NCBI GenBank assembly: GCA_050176585.1
Contig: JBFXHX010000001.1
Span: 248,001-312,000 of the forward strand
Length of the DNA stretch: 64,000 nt
Reading direction: 5' to 3'
Source: CAYYWP01 sp050176585
Lineage (GTDB): Bacteria; Desulfobacterota; Binatia; HRBIN30; CADEER01
Below the pieces are notes generated by a model, which saw nothing but the letters and a program-made list of their open reading frames with translations, did not search any database and was not told the DNA's origin. Shown here in pieces: positions 16,465-25,791 of this stretch. The first letter of the stretch is position 1. Each line of letters starts with the position of its first letter. A program made the translations under genes and the position numbers.

Positions 16465-17103
16465 ATGTCGCCCGGCCGTTCAGCCCTCGCGTTCGCGCTC
16501 GTGGCCCTCGCCGCGTGCGCGCCGCGGTACGAGCAGAAGCAGACGATGATCGCCGGACAGGCCCGCGACCTGCGGCAGGTGACGCCGGACGAGGTAGCGC
16601 GAGCCGTGCAGGTCACCTTCCGCGAGGGCGAGGTCGTGTTTCAAGCGCCGCCGATCGAAAGCAGCAAGATCATCGATCTGAGCGCGGCCGGCAAGGAAGT
16701 GGGCCTGAAGCTCGGCAAGGTCGAACGCATCCGCATCGGCTATCTCTTCGGGGTCCTGGATCGGCAGAGTGGCGCGCTCGAGCATTTCGTGCTCTTCCAG
16801 TCGAATTTCATCCAGGGAGCGACGCAGTACGCGAGCGTGACGCTCAGCGACGGGACCGCCTTGCCGTTCACGGTCGCGCGCGTGCCCGACCCATGCGTGC
16901 CCAACTGTTTTCCGGTGACGTACGGGCTGGTCGCTGAGATCCAGGATGCGGCGCTGCGCGCGCAGGAGACCGCGGGCCTGCCGCTGACGATCACGCTCGA
17001 CAATGGCTCCATGATCCGCACGGACGGCCAACCCGCCTACGTCGCCGGGTATCTGCAAGCGGTGGACGCCTACCGCCGCCAGCACGTCGGTGCGGCGGAT
17101 TGA
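16465..17103 (+). CDS. Hypothetical lipoprotein
   Basis: 212 residues. The signal peptide ends in the lipobox LAAC (cysteine 18), so the mature protein should be lipid-anchored in the envelope. The rest is soluble, with a cysteine pair in PDPCVPNCFP. I recognise no family. It is divergent from the hydrolase gene, and convergent with a DDN-family gene 18 bases past its stop. Confidence 0.8.
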   Translation: MSPGRSALAFALVALAACAPRYEQKQTMIAGQARDLRQVTPDEVARAVQVTFREGEVVFQAPPIESSKIIDLSAAGKEVGLKLGKVERIRIGYLFGVLDRQSGALEHFVLFQSNFIQGATQYASVTLSDGTALPFTVARVPDPCVPNCFPVTYGLVAEIQDAALRAQETAGLPLTITLDNGSMIRTDGQPAYVAGYLQAVDAYRRQHVGAAD

Positions 17104-17121
17104 TCGCGCCGCGGGCCCGAT

Positions 17122-17631
17122 TCAGCCGCCGGCACGGCTCGCCGCGCCGGCCTCCGGCGTGAGCACCACCACCGGGATCCGCCGCGCGGCGGCGCGGCGC
17201 TGGTAGGTGGCGTAGCCGGGATAGTACTCGACTGCGCGGGCCCACAAGCGCTCCCGCTCGGCGCCCTCGGCTTCGTGAGCGGCGTACGCGGCGCGCCGTC
17301 CTTTGAACGTCACCACTGCGCGCGGCGTCGCGCGCAGGTTGCGCCACCAGTCCGGGTGCACCAGTGCACCGCCTTTGGACGCGATCAGCACGAGTCGCTC
17401 TCCGTCTTCGATATAGAGCAGCGGCGTCGCGCGGATGGCGCCGCTGCGCGCGCCGACGGTCTCGAGCAGGCACATGTTGTAACCCATCGCGACCTTCAGA
17501 CGGCCGCGGCTGGCGCCCATCAGCGCGCGATCGATGGGCGGGATGACGTGAAGAAAAAGCCAGGTCCCCCAGCGCTGCGCCGCGAATCCCGCGACCGCGC
17601 GCTTCCATGCCGGAGTGCCGTTGGGCGCCAT
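17122..17631 (-). CDS. DDN-family (deazaflavin-dependent nitroreductase-like) protein
   Basis: 169 residues, split-barrel fold. GYNMCLLETVGARSGAIRATPLLYI and GERLVLIASKGGALVHPDWWRNL are hallmarks of PF04075, the DDN family that includes F420H2-dependent nitroreductases and quinone reductases. The ATG at 17631 follows GGAGGCGGATCG, which decides the start. If it binds F420, the organism must make that cofactor; no F420 gene is in this window, so flavin or heme binding, or no cofactor, remain possible. Confidence 0.87.
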   Translation of the reverse strand: MAPNGTPAWKRAVAGFAAQRWGTWLFLHVIPPIDRALMGASRGRLKVAMGYNMCLLETVGARSGAIRATPLLYIEDGERLVLIASKGGALVHPDWWRNLRATPRAVVTFKGRRAAYAAHEAEGAERERLWARAVEYYPGYATYQRRAAARRIPVVVLTPEAGAASRAGG

Positions 17632-17784
17632 CGATCCGCCTCCTGCTCGCCCGGTGTCCGCCGGTGTAGGCGGACGCTCGCGCGGTAGCAGGAAACCCGG
17701 GGGGGCGGCAAGGAAACACGCCGCAGCGAAATGTTGCACGCGCGGGCTCCCGCGCGGCGGTATTCGTGCTAGGGATTGCAGGGT

Positions 17785-19029
17785 ATGCCTGCGTCAGCGG
17801 TGGACCTGGCGCTCCGCTACCGCGCCGTGCGCGAGATGACAGAGCGGCTGCGCGCGCCGCTATCGGCGGAGGACTGCCAGGCGCAATCGATGCCGGATGC
17901 CAGTCCGACGAAATGGCACCTGGCGCACACGAGCTGGTTCTTCGAAACGTTCGTGCTGGAACCGCATGCCGGCTATCGCGCGTTTCATCCCGACTTTCGC
18001 GTCTTGTTCAATTCGTACTACCAGCAGGTGGGCGCGCAACACCCGCGGCCGGAGCGCGGTTTGCTGACCCGTCCTTGCCTCGACGAGGTCCTCGAATACC
18101 GCGCCCACGTGGACGCCGCCGTGCTCGACTTGCTGGGCGCCGGCGGGCCCCGCGCCGCCGAGGCGGCGCCGATCATCGATCTCGGCCTGCACCACGAGGA
18201 GCAGCACCAGGAGCTGATTCTCACCGACGTCAAGCACCTCCTCGGCTGCAATCCGCTGCGCCCGGGGTACACCGAATCGATGCCCGCGACGGCGGGCGGA
18301 GCCCCGCACGCGTGGAGCGACTTCGACGGCGGGGTGCGCGAGATCGGCGCCGGCGAGAACGGCTTCGCGTTCGACAATGAGCGCCCGAGACATGCCGAGC
18401 TCGTCGATTCGTTTGCCCTCGGCACCCGGCTGGTCACCAATTGCGAGTTCGCCGCCTTCATGGCTGACGGCGGCTACCAGCGCCCGGAGCTGTGGTTGTC
18501 GGATGGTTGGGCGACGGTGAACGCGCGGGGCTGGACCGCGCCGCTCTACTGGCAGCGGTGCGATGGCGAATGGCTGGAGTTTACCCTGTCGGGGTTGCGT
18601 CCACTCGCGCCCGAAGCGCCGGTCTGCCACGTCAGCCTGTACGAGGCCGATGCGTACGCGACCTGGGCCGGCGCCCGCCTGCCCACTGAGGCCGAATGGG
18701 AAACCGCCGCCAGCGCGCAGCGGATCGCCGGCAACTTTCTCGACAGCGGCCGCTTGCATCCGGCCGCGGCACCCGGCGTCACCGGGCGGCCGGAGCAGCT
18801 CTTCGGCGACGTGTGGGAGTGGACCCGCAGCGCGTATTCGCCGTATCCCGGGTATCGGCCGCCCAGCGGCGCCCTCGGCGAGTACAACGGCAAGTTCATG
18901 TGCAACCAGTTCGTGCTGCGCGGCGGGTCCTGCGCGACCGCGCGCGATCACATCCGCGCCACCTATCGCAACTTCTTTCCGCCCGACGCGCGCTGGCAAT
19001 TCACCGGCATCCGGCTGGTTCGGGCGTGA
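17785..19029 (+). CDS. egtB: Ergothioneine biosynthesis sulfoxide synthase EgtB
   Basis: 414 residues with the EgtB layout: an N-terminal DinB-like helical domain and a C-terminal formylglycine-generating-enzyme (FGE) sulfatase domain. The iron ligands are likely H48 in WHLAHTSWFFETF and H137/H141 in HHEEQHQEL. The C-terminal half has LPTEAEWE, GDVWEWTRS and VLRGGSCAT. EgtB joins hercynine (trimethyl-histidine) with a thiol and oxygen. The methyltransferase EgtD, usually adjacent, is absent: the neighbours are a DDN protein and a DNA glycosylase. The ATG at 17785 was preferred to a TTG nine bases upstream. Confidence 0.92.
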   Translation: MPASAVDLALRYRAVREMTERLRAPLSAEDCQAQSMPDASPTKWHLAHTSWFFETFVLEPHAGYRAFHPDFRVLFNSYYQQVGAQHPRPERGLLTRPCLDEVLEYRAHVDAAVLDLLGAGGPRAAEAAPIIDLGLHHEEQHQELILTDVKHLLGCNPLRPGYTESMPATAGGAPHAWSDFDGGVREIGAGENGFAFDNERPRHAELVDSFALGTRLVTNCEFAAFMADGGYQRPELWLSDGWATVNARGWTAPLYWQRCDGEWLEFTLSGLRPLAPEAPVCHVSLYEADAYATWAGARLPTEAEWETAASAQRIAGNFLDSGRLHPAAAPGVTGRPEQLFGDVWEWTRSAYSPYPGYRPPSGALGEYNGKFMCNQFVLRGGSCATARDHIRATYRNFFPPDARWQFTGIRLVRA

Positions 19030-19042
19030 GCAGCGGTTGCGC

Positions 19043-19066
19043 GCCGGCCGCACAGGTGTGGCCGGC
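19043..19066. terminator. Possible hairpin terminator or family B relative
   Basis: GCCGGCCGCAC and GTGTGGCCGGC form an 11-bp stem with one mismatch around an AG loop, 14 bases past the egtB stop and before the convergent glycosylase. No T-tract is present, so termination is only inferred. Confidence 0.4.
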
Positions 19067-19177
19067 TACGCCGGAGCGGATGTGCGCGTCGATGTCCACC
19101 GACGCGCCGGCCACGCTCAATCCAACACCACCTTCGAAGGGGATGCGCCGCCGTCCCTGGCACGGCCTAGCCGACGC

Positions 19178-20101
19178 TCAGGACCGCCGCAGGCGCTTTT
19201 GCTCCATGCCCGCCTCCAACTCTTCGAGCGTGCGCGGCCAGTCGGCGCGCAGCAACCGCGACAGCGAGCGGTCGGCCAGCAGTCGCCCGCCGGTCTGGCA
19301 GGTGGGGCAGTAGTTCGTCTCGTTCTCGGCATACCGGATGCGCTGCACCGGCGTGCCGCAGACCGGGCATGGCTTGGCAAAGCGCCCGTGCACGGCGAAA
19401 CCCGGCCTGAACGCGGTGACCTCGCCCGCGCCTGGCACGCGGCCGGCGAACTCGGTGCGCAGGGCAGCGAGCCAATGGCGCAACGTGTCCTGTGCGGCGT
19501 CGCGCAGCCGGGCGACCTCCTCGTCGGTGAGCTTGGTGGTGAGCTGCACCGGCGAAAGGCGGGCGGCGTGGAGAATCTCGTCCGAGTAGGCGTTGCCGAT
19601 TCCGCTGAACAGGTGCGGGTCGGTCAGCGCGCGCTTGAGCGTGTGATTCTCGCGCCGCAACGCGGCGGCGAATTGCCCGCCGCTCGCTTCGAGCACCTCG
19701 AGACCACCGGGATCGTGGGTTGCCAATGCCGCGACGCCGCGCACCAGGTGTAGCGCGGCGCGTTTCTTCGGGCTCGCCTCGGTGAGCAGCAGTGTGCCGG
19801 TGGGGAAGTCGAAAGCGGCCAGGCCGATCTTGCCCGGCGGCTTGGCGCCGCGCTTCTCCCAACGCAGGCGCCCGGCGATCATCAGGTGGAGCACGACGTA
19901 GCAATCGCCCTCGAGCGCCATCGCGAGCCGCTTCCCCAAGCGGCGGAGCCCGCAGACCCGACGGCCTTCGAGCTCGGCGGCCGGCGGGTCCACCGAGCGA
20001 AGGACGAAGGGGCTGGCGAGCCGGATCTTGTCGAGCGGCTGGCCGACCACGCGCGGCGCGAGCGTCTCGATATAGAGCATCACCTCCGGGAGCTCGGGCA
20101 T
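19178..20101 (-). CDS. Formamidopyrimidine-DNA glycosylase (Fpg/Nei family)
   Basis: 307 residues. The protein starts MPELPEV, giving the catalytic Pro2 and Glu3. K57 (LGKRL) is in the expected place. GIGNAYSDEIL is the helix-two-turn-helix motif. The C-terminal zinc finger uses C245, C248, C265 and C268. These residues are all present, so it should excise oxidised bases such as 8-oxoguanine and cut the AP site. The C-terminal tail past the zinc finger is about 35 residues longer than in E. coli MutM. Whether it is orthologous to MutM or a Nei-like branch is unclear, so no symbol is given. Confidence 0.93.
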   Translation of the reverse strand: MPELPEVMLYIETLAPRVVGQPLDKIRLASPFVLRSVDPPAAELEGRRVCGLRRLGKRLAMALEGDCYVVLHLMIAGRLRWEKRGAKPPGKIGLAAFDFPTGTLLLTEASPKKRAALHLVRGVAALATHDPGGLEVLEASGGQFAAALRRENHTLKRALTDPHLFSGIGNAYSDEILHAARLSPVQLTTKLTDEEVARLRDAAQDTLRHWLAALRTEFAGRVPGAGEVTAFRPGFAVHGRFAKPCPVCGTPVQRIRYAENETNYCPTCQTGGRLLADRSLSRLLRADWPRTLEELEAGMEQKRLRRS

Positions 20102-20365
20102 GGCTCAGGCCCTAGCCGGCTGTCTCAGCGCGCGGCGCCGGCGTGCCGGAGCGCTGGGCGCCGGAGAGCCGCTGGCCGCGGCAAGGCGTTCGAACACGAA
20201 CCGATGATCGGTGCCGGGTGCACCCGGGATGCTCCTCGCGTCTAGGCCCGCACAGGCGATCGCGCTAATGCGCCGGACCGGCACGCGCCGAAGCGGTCGA
20301 CACACTCCCCCCGGTTGTCTTTATCCGCCCAATCGGTTTCACTTCAGGCACGCGGAGGAGATTCC

Positions 20366-21292
20366 ATGTTGAGCGACGCCGGCCGTGAACGGATCGAATC
20401 GACCATCAAGAGCTCAGATATCGTACTCTTCATGAAGGGCAACCGCACGATGCCGCAGTGCGGATTTTCCGGCAAGGTGGTGCAGATACTGGACAGCCTG
20501 GTCGACGACTACCGCACCGTGGACGTGCTCTCCGACCCCGAGCTTCGCGACGCGATCAAGGAATACTCGTCGTGGCCGACGATCCCGCAGCTGTACTTGC
20601 GCGGCGAGTTCGTCGGCGGCTGCGACATCATCAGCGACCTGTACGCGAGCGGCGAGCTGCACGAAATGCTCGGCGTCCCGGTACCGGAGCGCAAGGTTCC
20701 CACCCTTCATATCACCGATCCCGCCGCGGCCCGCATTCGCGAATACCTCGAGCGCGCGCCGGGCAGCGACCTGCGCCTGAGCATCGATGCGCGCTTCAAC
20801 GCGTCAATGGGCGTGGCACCGCGCGGCGAGCACGACATCGTCACCGAAGCGAACGGGATTTCGGTGAGCATGGACCTGGGCACGGCACCGCGCGCGGATG
20901 GCATTACCATCGATCTGGTCGAGGGACCCACGGGTTCCGGGTTCAAGATCGACAATCCGAACGCCCCGGGCGCCATCAAGCAGATCCCGCCGGCCGAGGT
21001 GAAGCGCCTGCAGGACAGCGGCGCCGCTTTCGAGTTCCTCGACGTCCGCACGCCGCACGAACGCGCGGTGGCATCGATTCCCGGTACGAAGTTGCTCGAC
21101 CAACCCACCGTGGAGGCGGTCGAGCGCCTGCCGAAGGACACGATGCTCGTGCTGCACTGCCATCACGGCGGCCGCAGTCAGTCGGCGGCGGAGCATTTTC
21201 GCAGCAAGGGCTTCACGAACGTCCACAACATGGCGGGCGGTATCGATGCGTGGTCGCGCGACGTCGACCCGAGCGTCCCGCGGTACAAGTGA
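20366..21292 (+). CDS. Monothiol glutaredoxin-HesB-like-rhodanese fusion
   Basis: 308 residues with three domains. Residues 1-105 are a monothiol glutaredoxin with CGFS at 32-35 and the SSWPTIPQLYLRGEFVGGCDI stretch. Residues about 111-205 resemble an A-type iron-sulfur carrier (HesB/IscA) but contain no cysteine, so they cannot bind a cluster in the usual way. Residues about 208-308 are a rhodanese domain with active-site C265 in LHCHHGGRS and FLDVRTPHE. GGAGGAG precedes the ATG at 20366. The next gene is bolA, 52 bases downstream, the classic glutaredoxin partner. The protein probably moves Fe-S clusters or sulfur in the cytoplasm. Confidence 0.92.
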   Translation: MLSDAGRERIESTIKSSDIVLFMKGNRTMPQCGFSGKVVQILDSLVDDYRTVDVLSDPELRDAIKEYSSWPTIPQLYLRGEFVGGCDIISDLYASGELHEMLGVPVPERKVPTLHITDPAAARIREYLERAPGSDLRLSIDARFNASMGVAPRGEHDIVTEANGISVSMDLGTAPRADGITIDLVEGPTGSGFKIDNPNAPGAIKQIPPAEVKRLQDSGAAFEFLDVRTPHERAVASIPGTKLLDQPTVEAVERLPKDTMLVLHCHHGGRSQSAAEHFRSKGFTNVHNMAGGIDAWSRDVDPSVPRYK

Positions 21293-21344
21293 GTCGAGCG
21301 GCTTACTCGAGCAGAGCAGCTGAAGCGTACGGCGTGGAGCGGGA

Positions 21345-21605
21345 ATGGCGCTGACGATGTTCAACTCGGCGGATGACGTCTGCCAGGCGCTGCGCGAAGC
21401 CGTGCTGGCCGTGATTCCGAACGCGCAAGTCCAGGCGACGGCCAGCAGTCCCGGGCACTTCGCGCTCGAGGTGGTCTCCCCGGTATTTGCCGGTAAGTCC
21501 ATGGTGCAGCAGCAGCAGCTGGTCTACGGTGCGATCAAGCAGCTGATGGCCGGCGACGGCGCCCCCGTCCACGCGATCGACCGGTTGAAGACGCGGGTCC
21601 CGTAA
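21345..21605 (+). CDS. BolA family protein
   Basis: 86 residues, the normal BolA length. The family signature is FAGKSMVQQQQLVYGAIKQLM and the conserved HAIDRLKTRVP end. BolA proteins bind monothiol glutaredoxins through a bridging 2Fe-2S cluster. The direct adjacency to the CGFS glutaredoxin fusion supports a working pair. GGAGCGGGA precedes the ATG at 21345. Confidence 0.92.
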   Translation: MALTMFNSADDVCQALREAVLAVIPNAQVQATASSPGHFALEVVSPVFAGKSMVQQQQLVYGAIKQLMAGDGAPVHAIDRLKTRVP

Positions 21606-21622
21606 GACCACCGCCCTTCCAT

Positions 21623-21674
21623 CTCAACGCGAAACGCGGAGACGGCGAAGCCGTTTCACACGTCGCGCGTGCGC
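21623..21674. repeat. Family A repeat, copy 3 (left arm well kept)
   Basis: TCAACGCGAAACGCGGAGAC and GGCGAAGCCGTTTCA match family A. The right arm is degraded. It lies between bolA and the Kelch gene. Confidence 0.6.
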
Positions 21675-21742
21675 GCCAAGCATAGTGCGCAGCGCGCTGG
21701 CGCGGCTTGCGACATTTTCGCCGCCGTCTATGCTCGGAGCGC

Positions 21743-22990
21743 ATGGTGCGCTCGGCCGCCGGCATTCTGCTGGGACTCACACTCATCACCCCCGGTCTGG
21801 CGCGCGCCGGGCATCAACACGGCTGTCCTGGCGACTGCGACGCCAGCGGAGGCGTCAGCCTCGCCGAGGTGGAGCGGGTCGCACGGGAGATCTTCACGAC
21901 AGGCGGCTGTCCGGCCGCGGACGCCGACGGTGACGGCGCAGTCACCGCCGCCGATCTACTGCAGGTCGTGCTCGCGCGGGTCGATCCCAATCGCTGCGCC
22001 GTCGCGACGCCGATTGCGACGGGTACCGTATGCGCGACGCCGACGCCCACGAGCACGCCCTCCACCCCGATGACCCGGACACCGCCCGCGGGGACACCGC
22101 GCTCGACGTGGATTCCGCAGACGCCGCTGGCGCAGGGCGCGCGTCAGGAGGTGGCGGTTGCCGCCCTGGGCGCGCGCGTGCTCGTGATCGGCGGATTGAA
22201 CTCGAGTGTGCAGGGTTCGCGGGCGGTCGAGGTGTACGACACCGAGAGCGGAGAGTGGTCGGCGGTCGCGTCGTTGCCGGACGCGCGACACCACATCGGC
22301 GCCGATACCTTGGGCGGTTTCGTGTATGCGGTGGGCGGCTTCGTCCGCAACACGTTCTCTCCCACCGCGGACAGCTACCGCTATGACCCGGGGGCGAATG
22401 CGTGGGCCCCGATCGATTCGCTGCCGACACCGCGCGGCGCGCTCGCACTGGTCGCGCTCGACGGCCGCTTGCACGCCGTGGGTGGCAGCGGCATCGGCGG
22501 TTCGGTGGGCGATCACGCGGTGTACGATCCCACCACCGGCGTATGGGCTTCAACATTCGCGCCGCTGCCGACCGGCCGCAATCACCTCGCAGCGGTCGCT
22601 CTGGACGGTTACATGTACGTGATCGGCGGCCGCATCGACGGCGGCGGAATGGTCAACAGCGACGCGCTCGACCGCTACGACCCGGTCGAAGATGCGTGGG
22701 AAGCGCTGGCGCCCATGCCGACGGCACGCAGCGGCCACGCCGCCGCCGTGCTAGGCGCCCGCATCGTCGTAATGGGCGGCGAGGTCAACCCGAGTCACCC
22801 CGATCGGGTGTTCCCCCACGTGGAGATCTACGATCCGGCGGCCGATCGCTGGACTTCGATCGACCCCATGCCGGTGCCGCGCCACGGCATCGGCGCGGCC
22901 AGCATCGGCGGCCTGATCTACGTGCCGGGCGGGGCCGTGCGCGCGGGCTTCGGCGCGACCGCGCACACGGACGCCTTGATGATCGAATAG
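21743..22990 (+). CDS. Secreted Kelch-repeat protein with dockerin-like Ca2+ loops
   Basis: 415 residues. A signal peptide covers residues 1-23. Residues about 28-82 contain two dockerin-like segments: GDCDASGGVSLAEVERVARE and a complete EF-hand-type loop D60-x-D62-x-D64-G. A Thr/Pro-rich linker (about 98-125) leads to five or six Kelch blades. Each blade carries a GG (VIGGLNS, AVGGFV, AVGGSG, VIGGRI, VMGGEV, VPGGAV) and YDP/W signatures, so a beta-propeller is expected. It is probably exported or surface-exposed and may bind carbohydrate or protein. No cellulosome genes are nearby, so the dockerin-like part may simply bind calcium. Confidence 0.85.
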   Translation: MVRSAAGILLGLTLITPGLARAGHQHGCPGDCDASGGVSLAEVERVAREIFTTGGCPAADADGDGAVTAADLLQVVLARVDPNRCAVATPIATGTVCATPTPTSTPSTPMTRTPPAGTPRSTWIPQTPLAQGARQEVAVAALGARVLVIGGLNSSVQGSRAVEVYDTESGEWSAVASLPDARHHIGADTLGGFVYAVGGFVRNTFSPTADSYRYDPGANAWAPIDSLPTPRGALALVALDGRLHAVGGSGIGGSVGDHAVYDPTTGVWASTFAPLPTGRNHLAAVALDGYMYVIGGRIDGGGMVNSDALDRYDPVEDAWEALAPMPTARSGHAAAVLGARIVVMGGEVNPSHPDRVFPHVEIYDPAADRWTSIDPMPVPRHGIGAASIGGLIYVPGGAVRAGFGATAHTDALMIE

Positions 22991-23057
22991 GTGCATCTGG
23001 CGCCGCGCGACACGCCGAGCGATTGCCGCGTCCCGCCCGCCGTGGCGTTTCCGGCGG

Positions 23058-23834
<777 letters not shown>

Positions 23835-23930
23835 AGCCGAGTCCTAGCACCATGCGCTGCCGCCTCATACGGCCGCGCTCGCAGCCGCCGGGGGTGTCGT
23901 CTATGAGGCCTTTCGGGATAGAACGCGACC

Positions 23931-24800
23931 ATGAAGCCGCTGCCCGCCGCTGGACCAAACGCCGAACAGATCACGTACTGGAACGAGAGTGCCGGACCGA
24001 AATGGAGCACGCTTCAGGCGCTGATCGACGAGCAGCTCCGTGCACTCGGTCTCCTCGCGATGGAGCGCGCCAATCCGCGGCCGGGCGAGCGTGCGCTCGA
24101 CGTGGGCTGTGGATGTGGCGAAGCTACGCTGGAGCTCGCGCGCCGCGTCGCACCCGGCGGGGCGGTGACCGGGATCGACGTGTCGGCGCCGATGCTCGAA
24201 CGCGCCGCCGCTCAGTCCCCGGTGCCGGGTGTCGACTTGCGTTTCGAGCTCGCCGACGCGCAGACGCATGCCTTTGCGCCAGAAGCGTTCGACCTGCTCT
24301 ACTCGCGCTTTGGCGTCATGTTCTTCGCCGATCCGGACGCCGCCTTCGCCAACCTGATTCGCGCGCTCAAGCGGGGAGGTCGGCTGGCCTTCATCTGCTG
24401 GCAATCGCCGCAGGACAACCCGTGGATGACGGTGCCGCTGGACGCGGCGCTCCAGCACGTGCCGGCGCCGTCGCCTCCGCCGCCGGCGACCGCGCCGGGG
24501 CCGTTCGCCTTCGCCGATCCGGAGCGCGTGCGCGGAATTCTGACCCGCGCTGGGTTTGTGAACGTCGCGCTCGAGCCCGTGCGCATGATGCTCACCCTCG
24601 GCGGCGGTGGCGACCTCGATACGGCGGTCGATTACGTGATGCGGATTGGCCCGACCTCGCGCTTGCTGGAGGAAGCCGGAAACCCCGCGCTCCGGCCGCG
24701 CGTGATCGCCGCCATTCGCGCGGCGCTGGTGCCGTTCGCGACGGCGCGCGGCGTGCGGATGGACTCGGCGACGTGGATCGCGACTGCGTGGCGACGTTGA
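23931..24800 (+). CDS. Class I SAM-dependent methyltransferase
   Basis: 289 residues. Motif I is ALDVGCGCGEATLELA (residues 55-70), the acidic post-I residue is in VTGIDVSAPMLE, and LLYSRFGVMFFADPDAAF is motif IV. The ITYWNESAGPKW start is common in UbiE-like small-molecule methyltransferases of this type. Substrate unknown. It precedes a decayed ferritin-like gene on the same strand. Confidence 0.88.
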   Translation: MKPLPAAGPNAEQITYWNESAGPKWSTLQALIDEQLRALGLLAMERANPRPGERALDVGCGCGEATLELARRVAPGGAVTGIDVSAPMLERAAAQSPVPGVDLRFELADAQTHAFAPEAFDLLYSRFGVMFFADPDAAFANLIRALKRGGRLAFICWQSPQDNPWMTVPLDAALQHVPAPSPPPPATAPGPFAFADPERVRGILTRAGFVNVALEPVRMMLTLGGGGDLDTAVDYVMRIGPTSRLLEEAGNPALRPRVIAAIRAALVPFATARGVRMDSATWIATAWRR

Positions 24801-24879
24801 GCGGAATACCGTGGCGCCGGGCCGCCGGCGCGCGGTTATGGTCAATCCACGCGCCGGTGGCGGCACCAGGGAGGGCGAG

Positions 24880-25700
24880 CTGACGAGCGAGAGCCGTTAC
24901 GCCCGGCCGGCCGACGCGATCGTGTGGGATGTCGGCACGACCTCCGCCACGACGTTCGGCTGGGAAACACCGACGGCCGGACGCCCTGCTGAAGCTGTAC
25001 GAGAAGGGCGAGGCTCCGCAGTGGAACACCAACACGCGCATCGACCGGACGCAGGATCTCGACCCCGGAATCCGCAATAGCTCCCGGGCGAGGCGGTGCC
25101 GATCTTCCGCTCCGCGGTGTGGAACCGGTCCACCGCGCGTGAGCGGGCGAACGTCCGCCGGCACTCCAGGCGCGGCAGCTCTCGCGATTCCTGCACGGCG
25201 AGCAGGGCGCCCTGGCCTGCGCGGCGGAGATCGTCCAGCAGGTGCCGAGCATCGACGCCGGGTTTTACGCCAAGTTCTACGCCGCCACGCAGGTCATGGA
25301 CGAGGCGCGCCACGTCGCTTCGGCCGCCTCGCACTGCGCGACCATTGCCCGCAGATCACGTACGCCGAGCGCCACGCGCGCGAGGAGTTCGCCGTCGAAG
25401 TCCGCTACCTGATGCGCGAGCGCTTCCTCGCGCACGAGGTCTGGGACGCGCTCGCTCTACTCGCGGATGAATGCGTGCGCCACGTCGAGCAGTCGCAAGC
25501 TCTCCGCGGCTTTCCGCGCGCGGCTGCCCAGCATTCGCGACATCGGTCCCCGGGGTCCGAAGATCCGCGAAGCGTACGACAAAATGGGGATTCTCCGGGT
25601 TTGCCGAGGTGGACCCGGAAGCCCTGTCGGCCAGGATGAGCGAGTCGCAGAGGCGACGGACCGGCTCGGCACGGTCAGGATTCGCGGCACGCGCGCGGGT
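24880..25700 (+). pseudogene. Ferritin-like diiron oxidase gene, broken by several frameshifts
   Basis: Pieces of one protein lie in order but in different frames: RYARPADAIVWD near 24900; LLKLYEKGEAPQWNTNTRID and TQDLDP near 24985-25070; FRSAVWNRSTARERANVRRH near 25100-25160; LSRFLHGEQGALACAAEIVQ through MDEARHV near 25180-25317; EEFAVEVRYLMRERFLAHEVW and CVRHVEQSQALRGF near 25380-25515; then GPKIREAYDKMGIL and FAEVDPEALS near 25555-25630. The ExxH-type ligands (GEQGAL, MDEARHV) identify a ferritin-like diiron oxygenase/oxidase. At least four frame changes show it is not functional. Confidence 0.82.
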
Positions 25701-25791
25701 AGCGGAGCTGCCCGGTGCACCGGAGTACCGTGCGTGTGGGCTGTTCACGGTGAAGCTGTTCGCCGTTAGGCGAGAGCCACGTACCGGCTGC

